Shown here: one piece after another, positions 8,242 through 15,157 of the stretch
How the letters are laid out: every line of letters starts with the position of its first letter
How positions within the stretch are numbered: the stretch's first letter is position 1
Assembly (NCBI GenBank): GCA_910576775.1
Contig: CAJTJV010000044.1
Coordinates: 1 to 18,715 of the forward strand
Length of the DNA stretch: 18,715 nt
Reading direction: 5' to 3'
From: an uncultured Muribaculaceae bacterium
GTDB lineage: Bacteria; Bacteroidota; Bacteroidia; Bacteroidales; Muribaculaceae
Notes under the pieces: generated by a model
Told to the model about the DNA's origin: nothing
The model's database searches: none
What the model saw: only the letters and a program-made list of their open reading frames with translations
Made by a program: the position numbers and the translations under genes

Positions 8242-9551
8242 ATCTTTCCGGAGATAAACATGAGTTTGTAATAGTAATAGATGATATCGATGCGAGCATT
8301 TACAAGGCGTTGCTCGGCATCGAGTTTTGAATTTGCAGCGTCGAGCATGTCGGTTATCAGTGCCATGCCTTCGGAATAACGTGTGGATGTAATGCGATAG
8401 TTGCGATCGGCAAGCTCTATACTCTTTTGTTGAGTTTTAAGTTCTTGGTATGCTTCAAGATAGCGGATGTAATCGGCGCGTACGGCAAGGTTCACATCCT
8501 CATGGGTGGCTTCGAGTTCGTCGATGGCTTTACGTATCGCCGCGCGGCTTCGGGAAAGGGATTTGTTGCTCTTGTAGAGGGAGGAAATATTGTAGCTGAT
8601 TCCAACTCCGGCATACCAGTAGCTCAGGTTGCGGTTGATTGGCGGAATCTCGACAAGAATAGGGCCATCCATTGTCCATCCTGCCTGAATGCCGATTTTG
8701 GGCCGGCGTTCTGCTCGGACGAACGCTTCGGTTTTGCGGCTGATATCAACGCTGTTGCGGGCGAGGCTGAGCGACGGTGATGTATTCTCTGCTTCCTGCT
8801 GCCACCATGACTCTTCGTGTGCAATCAGGGAGTGCTCAAGGATTGTCGAATCCGGAACAACGATTGTTCCCTCCTTCAGACCTGCGATGGTGACAATATT
8901 TGTGTTCAGAATGTCGAGAGTGTTGTTGATTTTTATCAGTTGTAACTCCAGATTCGACACAAGCAGCTCGTAACGGGTGATGTCGTTCTGAAGCGCCGTT
9001 CCCTGTGTGTATCTTGCCTTCATCTCCGCAAGAACCTTTTGCGCCGCGGTGATATTGTTTTCTACCACAGTGCGAAGATTGGAATATTTGTAAATATCAA
9101 GATAGAATCCTGTAAGTCGGAAACGGATATTGTCGCGATGCAGCTCTGTGGCGAATCTTGATGCAGTGGATTTAAGTTCGGCGAGTCCGATGGCACTTGT
9201 TATGGCTCCGCCGGTATAGACGGGCTGGCTGATGTTCAGCGACAGTCCTGTACCCATATGTGGAATAGGAGACTTCTGATAGTCGCTGAAATTTTTTTTT
9301 GTAGTGAAACCGTCGCCTATGTAACTGACGGAAACCGATGCATTGATTTCTGGCAGACGGTCTGCACGGGTGACACTGATTTCGTAATCAGCCTCGGCCT
9401 GTGCACTGAAAGACGGGCGTAACTGCGCGCTGTTGGCTTCTACCGATTCGAAGATTTCTTCAAGGGTAAATATCTGCTGACCGGCTATGCGCATCCCGCC
9501 GCTCAGCAATACCGTGCACAACGGTATTGCGAGCAATCGAAGATTGTTCAT
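8238..9551 (-). CDS. TolC-family outer-membrane efflux channel
   Basis: This 437-residue outer-membrane protein has a signal peptide (MNNLRLLAIPLCTVLLSGGMRIAG, cleavage near 24). It begins with the characteristic FTLEEIFESVEANSAQLRP stretch of the outer-membrane efflux family. Two repeats of long coiled-coil helices alternate with short beta segments (for example GLSLNISQPVYTGG near 102-115 and YAGVGISYNISSLYKS in the second half). The segment ending in ITDMLDAANSKLDAEQRL (near 400-417) is typical of the C-terminal TolC helix. It is the promoter-proximal gene of the three-gene efflux operon, with a leader of about 205 bases. An A9 tract on the coding strand (9292-9300) lies in codons about 84-87 and could slip. 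Length is close to E. coli TolC minus its C-terminal tail. Confidence 0.95.
   Translation of the reverse strand: MNNLRLLAIPLCTVLLSGGMRIAGQQIFTLEEIFESVEANSAQLRPSFSAQAEADYEISVTRADRLPEINASVSVSYIGDGFTTKKNFSDYQKSPIPHMGTGLSLNISQPVYTGGAITSAIGLAELKSTASRFATELHRDNIRFRLTGFYLDIYKYSNLRTVVENNITAAQKVLAEMKARYTQGTALQNDITRYELLVSNLELQLIKINNTLDILNTNIVTIAGLKEGTIVVPDSTILEHSLIAHEESWWQQEAENTSPSLSLARNSVDISRKTEAFVRAERRPKIGIQAGWTMDGPILVEIPPINRNLSYWYAGVGISYNISSLYKSNKSLSRSRAAIRKAIDELEATHEDVNLAVRADYIRYLEAYQELKTQQKSIELADRNYRITSTRYSEGMALITDMLDAANSKLDAEQRLVNARIDIIYYYYKLMFISGKI
9292..9300 (-). repeat. Nine-base homopolymer (A9 on the coding strand) inside the TolC-like gene
   Basis: The coding strand reads ACT AC-A9-TTTC within the first quarter of the channel gene. 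Length changes by slippage would frameshift the promoter-proximal gene of the efflux operon. Homopolymers this long are uncommon in coding sequence of this base composition, but the frame is intact here. Confidence 0.6.
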
Positions 9552-9757
9552 AAATGGTAATGTATGGAATTATTCAGAAATTGATGTATCAGTTCCTTTC
9601 AATCACAGGAACCGATACTGATTCGTTTCTCGACAATATTACAGAGAAGCGGTACTTTTCCAGTTTTCAAGGAAGCCCCAGTTTCTAACAACGGGACAAT
9701 GTAAATCAATCGGGTAATCTGTACAGTTCATTTTCAGGCAACTCTTTGTGAATTGCA
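9552..9757 (-). promoter_or_regulatory. Structured 5' leader of the efflux operon
   Basis: This stretch is the transcribed leader between the 9762-9769 promoter and the TolC start. It can form two stems on the minus-strand RNA. Stem 1 is 9690-9697 with 9675-9683: eight pairs (one G-U), one bulged base at 9680 and a six-base loop. Stem 2 is 9607-9618 with 9586-9597: twelve pairs (one G-U) and a nine-base loop. Stem 2 ends 34 bases before the start codon and is not followed by a U-run, so it is not an intrinsic terminator. Stem 1 lies inside the possible upstream ORF, and stem 2 begins 20 bases after that ORF's stop. The rest of the 406-base non-coding gap (9552-9957) holds the divergent promoters and repeats listed separately. 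Confidence 0.5.
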
Positions 9758-9758
9758 T
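9639..9758 (-). CDS. Possible 39-codon leader ORF upstream of the TolC-like gene
   Basis: The minus strand encodes M-Q-F-T-K-S-C-L-K-M-N-C-T-D-Y-P and continues to a TAA at 9641-9639, for 39 residues including three cysteines and two tryptophans. There is no signal peptide, transmembrane segment or recognised domain. The first ATG sits 3 bases after the -7 element, so it may lie at or just upstream of the transcript start; an in-frame internal ATG at 9731 would give 30 residues. It could be a regulatory leader peptide or a chance frame through a conserved RNA. I do not assign a function. Confidence 0.3.
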   Translation of the reverse strand: MQFTKSCLKMNCTDYPIDLHCPVVRNWGFLENWKSTASL

Positions 9759-9761
9759 CTG

Positions 9762-9791
9762 CAAAGTTACGAAAAAATTGTATAAGACAAT
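9762..9791 (-). promoter_or_regulatory. Promoter of the tolC-emrA-emrB-type efflux operon
   Basis: The minus strand reads TAACTTTG at 9769-9762, a perfect TAnnTTTG -7 element. ATTG at 9791-9788 is a one-mismatch -33 box with an 18-base, T-rich spacer. The predicted start is near 9757, giving a leader of about 205 bases. Confidence 0.7.
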
Positions 9792-9804
9792 CTCAGGATT
9801 GAAG

Positions 9805-9876
9805 GTTTAATTGGAGTGTTTGCTATTTATGTTTATTTATATTATTGAGTGTCATGTTGTTAAATCGGAGTTAAAT
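9805..9876 (+). repeat. GTTAAAT direct repeats upstream of the Spy-like gene
   Basis: GTTAAAT occurs at 9859-9865 and 9870-9876, exactly 11 bases apart. A related 12-base unit, GTTTAATTGGAG (9805-9816), matches GTTAAATCGGAG (9859-9870) at 10 of 12 positions, 54 bases upstream. One-turn direct repeats of this kind are typical sites for OmpR/CpxR-type response regulators. Which protein binds here is inference. Confidence 0.45.
9819..9847 (+). promoter_or_regulatory. Candidate promoter for the Spy-like gene
   Basis: TATTATTG at 9840-9847 matches TAnnTTTG with one mismatch. TTTG at 9819-9822 is a perfect -33 box with a 17-base spacer, slightly short. The GTTAAAT pair begins 12 bases downstream. 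If the repeats bind an activator, the real start may lie further downstream. Confidence 0.35.
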
Positions 9877-9957
9877 ACGTGCGGCCGACTAAACGAGGGT
9901 CGTCGGAGGCTGTCATAATAACAGGAAATGAAATTAGTAACAATCAAAAATCACAAG

Positions 9958-10455
9958 ATGAAAAAGAAAGTTTTAGGTTTGGCTCTTATCGCAATGTCGC
10001 TTGTAGCATTTGATGGCGCCGCACGCTCTGCCTCGGATAATATCTCTTCCGCAAAGGGTGCCAAGGAAAATGTAAAAGGCAAAAAGGCGGATAGAAAAGA
10101 ACGTCACGCACGTGTGAACCCATTTGAAGGTCTCGACCTTACAGAGGCTCAGCAGGCTAAATTACAACAGCTCGACAGCAAACGTCAGTCCGAACGCCGC
10201 GAACAGATGCAGGCTCGCAAGAAAAACAGGCAGCATCAGTATGCAGTCCGGAAAGAAGCACGCCGTAAGGCCAAAGAAGAATATTTAAAGGAAATAAAGG
10301 AGGTTCTCGGCTCCGACAAATATGTGGCCTTCCTTGAAAACTCCTATATCAATGCCGGACGTCATGGTGACGGCAAAGCAATCCGACATCGCAAGCACAA
10401 AGGTAAGAAAGATTCTGTTCGAGATAATGATTTAAAAAAAGGACGCCGTTCCTGA
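9958..10455 (+). CDS. Spy/CpxP-like basic periplasmic protein (LTxxQ type, DUF4890-like)
   Basis: This 165-residue exported protein has signal peptide MKKKVLGLALIAMSLVAF followed by DGAARSA. An in-frame ATG at 9928 would add ten residues; I prefer 9958 because it opens straight into the signal peptide. The mature protein has one LTxxQ motif (DLTEAQQAKLQQL) and then a long Lys/Arg-rich helix (about residues 68-125), as in the Spy/CpxP and Bacteroidetes DUF4890-type families of periplasmic chaperones or stress and metal sensors. The C-terminus is very basic (RHRKHKGKKDS and after). It is a single-gene unit, divergent from the efflux operon and closed by the hairpin at 10481. The upstream GTTAAAT repeats suggest stress-responsive control. 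The biochemical role is inferred from family resemblance only. Confidence 0.75.
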   Translation: MKKKVLGLALIAMSLVAFDGAARSASDNISSAKGAKENVKGKKADRKERHARVNPFEGLDLTEAQQAKLQQLDSKRQSERREQMQARKKNRQHQYAVRKEARRKAKEEYLKEIKEVLGSDKYVAFLENSYINAGRHGDGKAIRHRKHKGKKDSVRDNDLKKGRRS

Positions 10456-10480
10456 TTGGTTGGTTAATAATGTTATAACG

Positions 10481-10530
10481 CGACTCCCGGTTGAATAAGT
10501 TGAAATTCATCCGGGAGCCGATTTTATTTC
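10481..10530. terminator. Terminator shared by the Spy-like gene and the nine-gene operon
   Basis: CTCCCGG (10484-10490) pairs with CCGGGAG (10511-10517), flanked by two more pairs beyond one mismatch. A second inner stem, TGAAT (10492-10496) with ATTCA (10505-10509), closes an eight-base loop. A T-rich run (ATTTTATTTC) follows on the + strand. The convergent operon stops at 10524, so the element overlaps its 3' end and may act in both directions. Confidence 0.75.
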
Positions 10531-11141
10531 TTGCGGAGGACGGTGAGGCCGTCGCGGACGGGGATTATTGTCTTTTCTACACGGGGGTCTGCTGCGACAG
10601 CGTCGTTGAATGCGCGGATTCCATCTGTCTGGGCGTCATGTGCGGATTCGTCGAGAACTTTTCCGCCCCAGAGAGTGTTGTCGGCAAGAATGAATGCTCC
10701 GGACGGCATCGCCGGCAACAATAAATTGTAGTATTCCATGTAGCGGCGCTTGTTGGCGTCGATGAAAGCCATGTCATAGGTATTCTCGGCTAACAGTCTG
10801 GGGAGCAGAGCTTCGGCGTCGCCGATATGCAGGTTGATGGCGTGGCCCGCGAACAGTTCCCTTAGTTCGTCGGCATATTCGTCATCGACCTCTACGGTGT
10901 CTACAACGCAGCCCTCGGGCATTGCCTCGGCGAAGCACAGTGCTGAATAGCCGGAAAATGTGCCGAGCTCAAGAATGCGTTGCGGACGTATCATGCGCGT
11001 GAGCATAGCTAACATACGCCCCTGCACATGGTCGGTACACATTCTGGGATAGAGCCGTTCGATGTGCGTGCGGTGATAAAGTGTGCTGAGGACGGCAGGC
11101 TCGGCATCGATATGTGTTTCTATATAATCGTCAATGTTCAT
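10524..11141 (-). CDS. SAM-dependent O-methyltransferase (COG4122/YrrM-type)
   Basis: This 205-residue class I methyltransferase belongs to the cation-dependent, catechol-OMT-like family. Motif I is ILELGTFSGYSALCFAEAMP (about 56-75). DTVEVDDE (about 81-88) binds the SAM ribose. FIDANKRRYMEYY (about 126-138) and ADNTLWGGKV (about 153-162) are the usual metal and substrate positions (D128, D154, N155). The start at 11141 is chosen because it gives the normal family length and overlaps the preceding stop as ATGA (11138-11141); a longer in-frame reading to 11249 would run back through the membrane-protein gene. It is the last gene of the nine-gene operon. The substrate is unknown. Confidence 0.92.
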   Translation of the reverse strand: MNIDDYIETHIDAEPAVLSTLYHRTHIERLYPRMCTDHVQGRMLAMLTRMIRPQRILELGTFSGYSALCFAEAMPEGCVVDTVEVDDEYADELRELFAGHAINLHIGDAEALLPRLLAENTYDMAFIDANKRRYMEYYNLLLPAMPSGAFILADNTLWGGKVLDESAHDAQTDGIRAFNDAVAADPRVEKTIIPVRDGLTVLRKK

Positions 11142-11428
11142 GGCAGGAGAATGCTTGGGTCTACGAGAATCCACATTGCGCCATGTGTAAGCAGCTCGAC
11201 AGCAAGCAATACCCATGTCAGTTCGGAGCGTGTGCTCCAACAGCGCCACTCAAGCACGGCCGACATAATGACGTAGAACGGATAAATCCACAGCATCAGC
11301 TCGGCATTGGAATGGGGAGGACACAGACCGATAAGTTTGGGGAATGCGAGCAAAGGCAATGCGCACACTATGATGACGAGCTTCACCCATAGTGGCATGG
11401 GGCGCCCTGGAATTTCGTCGGTACTCAT
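11138..11428 (-). CDS. Small three-helix membrane protein
   Basis: This 96-residue protein has three hydrophobic stretches (about 13-35, 45-65 and 69-89) and short polar ends, and no signal peptide. No family recognised. It is real because it fits exactly between two genes with ATGA overlaps on both sides (11425-11428 upstream, 11138-11141 downstream). An acidic and a cysteine-containing loop (LEWRCWSTRSE) connects helices 2 and 3. Position between a sugar-nucleotide-type SDR and an O-methyltransferase suggests an envelope-related job, but this is inference only. Confidence 0.8.
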   Translation of the reverse strand: MSTDEIPGRPMPLWVKLVIIVCALPLLAFPKLIGLCPPHSNAELMLWIYPFYVIMSAVLEWRCWSTRSELTWVLLAVELLTHGAMWILVDPSILLP

Positions 11429-12462
11429 TTATTTTTTTTCGTTCTGGCGGCTTCTTTCTCGGCGAGAAAGGCGTCTACGGTAATTCGTATGCCTTTCTCG
11501 AGAGGAAAATCGGACTTGAAACCGAAATCACGGACGGCATCCTCGATGGAGCATGTCCAGTTGCGCTGTCGCATGATTTTGTATTTGTCGCGGTTGAGGG
11601 TGGACGGCTTCAGTGTCAGGACTCCGATTTTTTCGGCGACTACCGATGCCACGTATGCCATCCACAGAGGGAGTTTTACGGGGATGACGGCCTTTTTACC
11701 GAGGGCTTTGGCGACAATGGCGCGGAATTCCTTCTGAGTATAGGCTTTCGGCTCGCTGATGATGTATTTACGGTGGATTGTTCTGTCTGAAGCAAGTGCG
11801 TCGAACATCGCGCCTACAAGGTCGTCCACGTAGATGAAAGTCAGCATCTGTTTGCGGTAGCCCACACCGAAATCAAAGTGATTGTCGATGCATTTTATCA
11901 TCATCAGATAGTCCTTTTCGTGGGGGCCGTAAACGCCGGTAGGACGGAAGATGGTCCACGGAAAATCAATCAGCGTTTCCAGATATGTCTCGGCTTTGAT
12001 TTTCGACAGGCCGTATCTGGTGTTCGGATGTGGAATTGTCCGTGAGTCGATAGGGGTGTAGTTCTTGTCATCTGCATTTCCCAATGCGCTCAGTGAGCTC
12101 ATGAAGAGGAAACGGCGCGGTGAAAGTTCCTCGTCGCGCAGGGCTTCGATGAAATTACGCAAATATACGTAGTTTATGACGTTGAAGTCTCTGAAATTCG
12201 CACATTTTGTGGCGCCGAGATTGTATATGATGCAGTCCCAGCCACCTTCCGGTGCCGCTTTGGAGAGCTGGAGGCGGAGCTTGTCGTAATCGTCGTAATC
12301 GAAATTTACAATATGGAGCCTCGTGTCGGAAAGATAGCGTCGAGAGGTGCTCTCGCGGACTCCGGCATATGTGTCATAGCCGCGGCTCAGTCCCTCGGCG
12401 CATATGAAACCGCCGATGAAGCCGCCGGCGCCCACTACAAGAAGTGTTTTGTTTTTTGTCAT
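11425..12462 (-). CDS. NAD(P)-dependent epimerase/dehydratase-like extended SDR
   Basis: This 345-residue extended short-chain dehydrogenase/reductase has the nucleotide-binding motif GAGGFIG (11-17), SSLSALG (122-128) and the catalytic pair Y150-x-x-x-K154 (YGLSK). FRPTGVYGPHEKD (about 171-184) and FIYVDDLVGAMFDAL (about 208-222) are standard for sugar-nucleotide epimerases/dehydratases and 3-beta-HSD-like enzymes. Basic residues after beta strand 2 (VRESTSRR) lean towards NADP(H). It overlaps the glycosyltransferase stop by ATGA at 12459-12462 and the next gene by ATGA at 11425-11428. The neighbouring glycosyltransferase suggests work on a nucleotide-sugar or lipid-linked substrate, but the exact reaction cannot be read from sequence. 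An A8 run lies just before its stop. Confidence 0.88.
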   Translation of the reverse strand: MTKNKTLLVVGAGGFIGGFICAEGLSRGYDTYAGVRESTSRRYLSDTRLHIVNFDYDDYDKLRLQLSKAAPEGGWDCIIYNLGATKCANFRDFNVINYVYLRNFIEALRDEELSPRRFLFMSSLSALGNADDKNYTPIDSRTIPHPNTRYGLSKIKAETYLETLIDFPWTIFRPTGVYGPHEKDYLMMIKCIDNHFDFGVGYRKQMLTFIYVDDLVGAMFDALASDRTIHRKYIISEPKAYTQKEFRAIVAKALGKKAVIPVKLPLWMAYVASVVAEKIGVLTLKPSTLNRDKYKIMRQRNWTCSIEDAVRDFGFKSDFPLEKGIRITVDAFLAEKEAARTKKNK

Positions 12463-13613
12463 GACAATGAGTCGATTATAGCTTTTTGATAGCAGGCCAT
12501 TGTGGCCTTGGCGAAGGCGTCGGCTGTGAAACGGCGCACATGCCGCTGACCCTGGCGGGCTTTTATTTCATAGAAAACCTTATCGTCGAGAAGATGCATG
12601 GCGGCCTCTGTATATGCCTTGACATCATCCGGATTGACATAAATCGCGCCCTCTCCTCCGGCTTCTTCCAGGCAGGAGCCTGTACACGCTATGACGGGTG
12701 TGCCGACGGTGAGTGATTCGGCTACGGGTAGCCCGAAACCTTCGTAGCGTGAGGTATAGCTTGTGAGAGCGGCGTCGGCATAGAGCACCGGAAGATCGTT
12801 GAACGGCACCTGTAGGTGCATCACTCTATCGTTGAGACCGAGACGCGCGATTTCTGTTCGGACTTTTTCGGAATAGTCTCCTTTCATGCTTCCGATTATC
12901 ACAAGTTTTAATGTCTTTGGCAGATTATCCAGCGCTCGGATTGCTAAAAGAAGATTTTTTCTTTCTTCAACAGTCCCTACAGCAAGGATATAACGTTCAG
13001 GCAGGGAATATCGTGCACGGATTTCCTGTTTGCGGGCCGTGTCGATATTGAGTGTGAAAATCGGGTCTACACCCTGATATATGACATCTATTTTCTGAGG
13101 TTCGATGCCATAATCATTTATTATATCGGCTTTTGTACATTCGCTGATGGCGATTATACGGTTTGCGATGCGTGCCGACCGACCGTATTTGAAATCATAG
13201 AGACGCCTGTCGATGGCCGTGTAGCCTTTAGGGAAACGCCGGTATATGATATCGTGGATGGTTACGACGGCCGGACAGATATTTCGGATAGTAAGCGGCA
13301 ATTCGTTGCTGAGGCCGTGGTATATGTCGATGCCGTCGTCTTTCAGTCGCAGCGGCATGTCGAATGTGCGCCACCATGAACGCACCGGTCCCCAATCGGG
13401 TTTAAGATTCGGTATAGCAAGTTCTATATTTTCTCTTGCAAGCAGCGGTTCAAGACGCTCGTTGATGGCATCTTTTGGCGAGTAGAGGATGAAGCGCGCC
13501 GACGAGAATGCCATCGACATGATGTTCAGGCAATATCGGCTGTAGTTACCCAGGCCGGTATTGTTGAGTACGGCGCGCTTGCCGTCGAGGCCTATGCGCA
13601 TTGGTGTTTCCAT
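12459..13613 (-). CDS. GT4-family glycosyltransferase
   Basis: This 384-residue GT-B-fold glycosyltransferase has N-terminal-domain motifs DGKRAVLNNTGLGNYSRY (about 10-27) and VTIHDIIYRRFP (about 117-128). The donor-binding domain has ILAVGTVEERKNL (about 209-221) and the E-x7-E signature EGFGLPVAES (291-300) typical of GT4. I take the ATG at 13613, 4 bases after the aroQ stop; the longer open frame to 13685 lies inside aroQ. The family usually transfers sugars to lipids or polysaccharides at the cytoplasmic face, as in O-antigen or capsule assembly. Acceptor and sugar are unknown. Coupling to the SDR by ATGA suggests a shared pathway. Confidence 0.92.
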   Translation of the reverse strand: METPMRIGLDGKRAVLNNTGLGNYSRYCLNIMSMAFSSARFILYSPKDAINERLEPLLARENIELAIPNLKPDWGPVRSWWRTFDMPLRLKDDGIDIYHGLSNELPLTIRNICPAVVTIHDIIYRRFPKGYTAIDRRLYDFKYGRSARIANRIIAISECTKADIINDYGIEPQKIDVIYQGVDPIFTLNIDTARKQEIRARYSLPERYILAVGTVEERKNLLLAIRALDNLPKTLKLVIIGSMKGDYSEKVRTEIARLGLNDRVMHLQVPFNDLPVLYADAALTSYTSRYEGFGLPVAESLTVGTPVIACTGSCLEEAGGEGAIYVNPDDVKAYTEAAMHLLDDKVFYEIKARQGQRHVRRFTADAFAKATMACYQKAIIDSLS

Positions 13614-13617
13614 TGTT

Positions 13618-14046
13618 TTAGGCATGGAGGATGGCTTCGATGGCAAGGAAATAGGAGTATTTGCCGAAGCCGGCGATGCTGCCACGGCATACAGGAGCGA
13701 TTACCGAACGGTTGCGGAAATCCTCGCGGGCATGGATATTGCTGATATGCACCTCTACAACAGGCACGTCGACGGCCTCTATGGCATCGGCTATGGCGTA
13801 GGAATAGTGTGTGTATGCTCCGGCATTGAGTACAATGCCGAGACATTCGCTGTCGAATCCGGCAGCATGTATAGCTTCGATTATAGTGCCTTCTGAATTA
13901 CTTTGGGCGAACCGTAACTCTGTAGCGGCAAATCGTCCGCGCAGTTCATCGTTGATGTCGTCGAGCGTAGATTGTCCGTATATGTCGGGGCGGCGGCGTC
14001 CGAGAAGGTTCAGGTTCGGGCCGTTGATAATCTGTATGTATGCCAT
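13618..14046 (-). CDS. aroQ: Type II 3-dehydroquinate dehydratase
   Basis: This 142-residue enzyme catalyses dehydration of 3-dehydroquinate to 3-dehydroshikimate, step three of the shikimate pathway, in the cytoplasm as a dodecamer in known relatives. INGPNLNLLG (7-16) leads to R18 and the catalytic Tyr23 in PDIYG. NAGAYTHYSYAI carries the conserved Asn and His. VEVHISNIHAREDFR carries the His-Ile-Ser-Asn and Arg residues that bind substrate, and PVCRGSIAGFG is the usual C-terminal motif. Length is normal. One base separates its ATG from the Mrp stop (TGATATG), and the next gene starts 4 bases after its TAA. No other shikimate gene is in the window. The loop GRRRPD differs from the common GTREPE but keeps the essential Arg. 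Confidence 0.97.
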   Translation of the reverse strand: MAYIQIINGPNLNLLGRRRPDIYGQSTLDDINDELRGRFAATELRFAQSNSEGTIIEAIHAAGFDSECLGIVLNAGAYTHYSYAIADAIEAVDVPVVEVHISNIHAREDFRNRSVIAPVCRGSIAGFGKYSYFLAIEAILHA

Positions 14047-14047
14047 A

Positions 14048-15151
14048 TCAGTGAGTTTCTACTTTCTTTGTTGGAGGAAGGGTGTCGTTGCGGCGGTTTA
14101 CGGCGTCGATCAGTTCGTGGGCAAGATGCATGAATGCTGCTGCGGAGGCTGTAGGCTCTGTGACGATGGGGCGGCCGTTGTCGTTGTGTTCTCCCACGCT
14201 TGCCACAAGGGGGATGCGTGCCAGTACGGGGACATTGAATTCGTCGGCGAGGGCGTCGATGTCGGCTTCCTGCCCGAAGAGGTAATAGCGTTCATCGGGA
14301 TGTTTTTCAGGTGTGAACCATGCCATGTTGTCGATGATGCCGAGGACGGGTACATTTATGCTCTCGTTACGAAACATCGCTATGCCTTTGCGGGCGTCGG
14401 CGATAGCAACTTTCTGGGGAGTCGTCACAACCACGGCGCCGGTAAGTCCGAGAGTCTGTACGAGAGTGAGGTGAATGTCGCTTGTGCCGGGAGGCATGTC
14501 GATAAGGAAATAATCGAGTTCGCCCCAGTCGGCCTGCTCTATGAGCTGCTTAAGAGCGTTCGATGCCATTGCACCGCGCCATACGGCAGCGCTGTTGGGG
14601 TCGATGACGAAGCCTATCGAGAGCATCTTTACGCCATATGCCTCGGCCGGTATAATCAGGTTGCGGCCGTCGACGGTGTGCATGAAAAGCTCCTCGCCTT
14701 CAAGCCCGAACATTTTTGGCAGCGACGGACCGTAGATATCGGCGTCGAGAAGACCGACCTTGTAGCCCTCGGCGGCGAGTGCCACCGCGAGATTGGCGGC
14801 CACCGTACTCTTTCCGACACCGCCTTTGCCTGATGATATTGCCACGATGTTTTTTACACCCGGAAGCACCGGCGCTTTTTTCTCTACCTCAGGCGCGGAG
14901 CTGCGCACGGAGGTGTTGATTGTGATTTCGGCATCGGGTTCGCGGAGCTTGATGGCGGCTTCGGCGGTTTTGAGAATTGACGCCTTGAAGGGGTCGGTGG
15001 GCTTGTCAAAAATAAGGGTGAAACTTACTTTGTTGCCGTCAATGCGGATATCGTCGGCAAGCATGCCGAGTTCGACAATGTTTTTTCCTTTGCCGGGATA
15101 ACGGACTGAGGATAGTGCCTCTGTTATGAGTGCGGGATATAATGTAGCCAT
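14048..15151 (-). CDS. mrp: Mrp/NBP35-family P-loop ATPase without cysteines
   Basis: This 367-residue protein has an N-terminal MIP18/DUF59-like domain (about 1-80) and a MinD/Mrp ATPase domain. The deviant Walker A is SGKGGVGKST (107-116), the second acidic motif is LLDADIYGPS (134-143), and DMPPGTSD spans 218-225. Family members usually carry or transfer Fe-S clusters using a CxxC pair just after an N-M-x-x-F segment. Here that segment is NMAWFTPEKHP (275-285) with no cysteine, and I find no cysteine anywhere in the protein. Bacteroidetes homologues often show this variant, from memory. The ATPase motifs are intact, so it is probably active but may not hold a cluster through cysteines. It sits 6 bases after trmB and 1 base before aroQ. 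Confidence 0.93.
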   Translation of the reverse strand: MATLYPALITEALSSVRYPGKGKNIVELGMLADDIRIDGNKVSFTLIFDKPTDPFKASILKTAEAAIKLREPDAEITINTSVRSSAPEVEKKAPVLPGVKNIVAISSGKGGVGKSTVAANLAVALAAEGYKVGLLDADIYGPSLPKMFGLEGEELFMHTVDGRNLIIPAEAYGVKMLSIGFVIDPNSAAVWRGAMASNALKQLIEQADWGELDYFLIDMPPGTSDIHLTLVQTLGLTGAVVVTTPQKVAIADARKGIAMFRNESINVPVLGIIDNMAWFTPEKHPDERYYLFGQEADIDALADEFNVPVLARIPLVASVGEHNDNGRPIVTEPTASAAAFMHLAHELIDAVNRRNDTLPPTKKVETH

Positions 15152-15157
15152 GATATG

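Noticed and set aside
9586..9618. Strong hairpin before the TolC-like gene read as an intrinsic terminator or attenuator terminator
   Set aside because: No U-run follows the stem on the minus strand (next bases ATCAATTTC), so intrinsic termination is unlikely; kept as a leader structure instead.
11142..11249. N-terminal extension of the O-methyltransferase
   Set aside because: It would overlap the small membrane-protein gene by over 100 bases; the ATGA overlap at 11138-11141 gives the normal family start.
11425..11439. A8 run at the end of the SDR gene as a programmed frameshift fusing it to the small membrane protein
   Set aside because: In the -1 frame a TAA stop occurs immediately before the downstream ATG, so no fusion protein would be made.
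13614..13685. N-terminal extension of the glycosyltransferase into aroQ
   Set aside because: The extension is Ser/Pro/Ala-rich with no GT-B character, and the ATG at 13613 lies 4 bases after the aroQ stop.
13811..14833. Long + strand open frame (340 codons) opposite aroQ and mrp
   Set aside because: It is antisense to two genes with intact, conserved motifs, and shows low-complexity, Cys/Gly/Val-rich composition typical of a codon-bias shadow.
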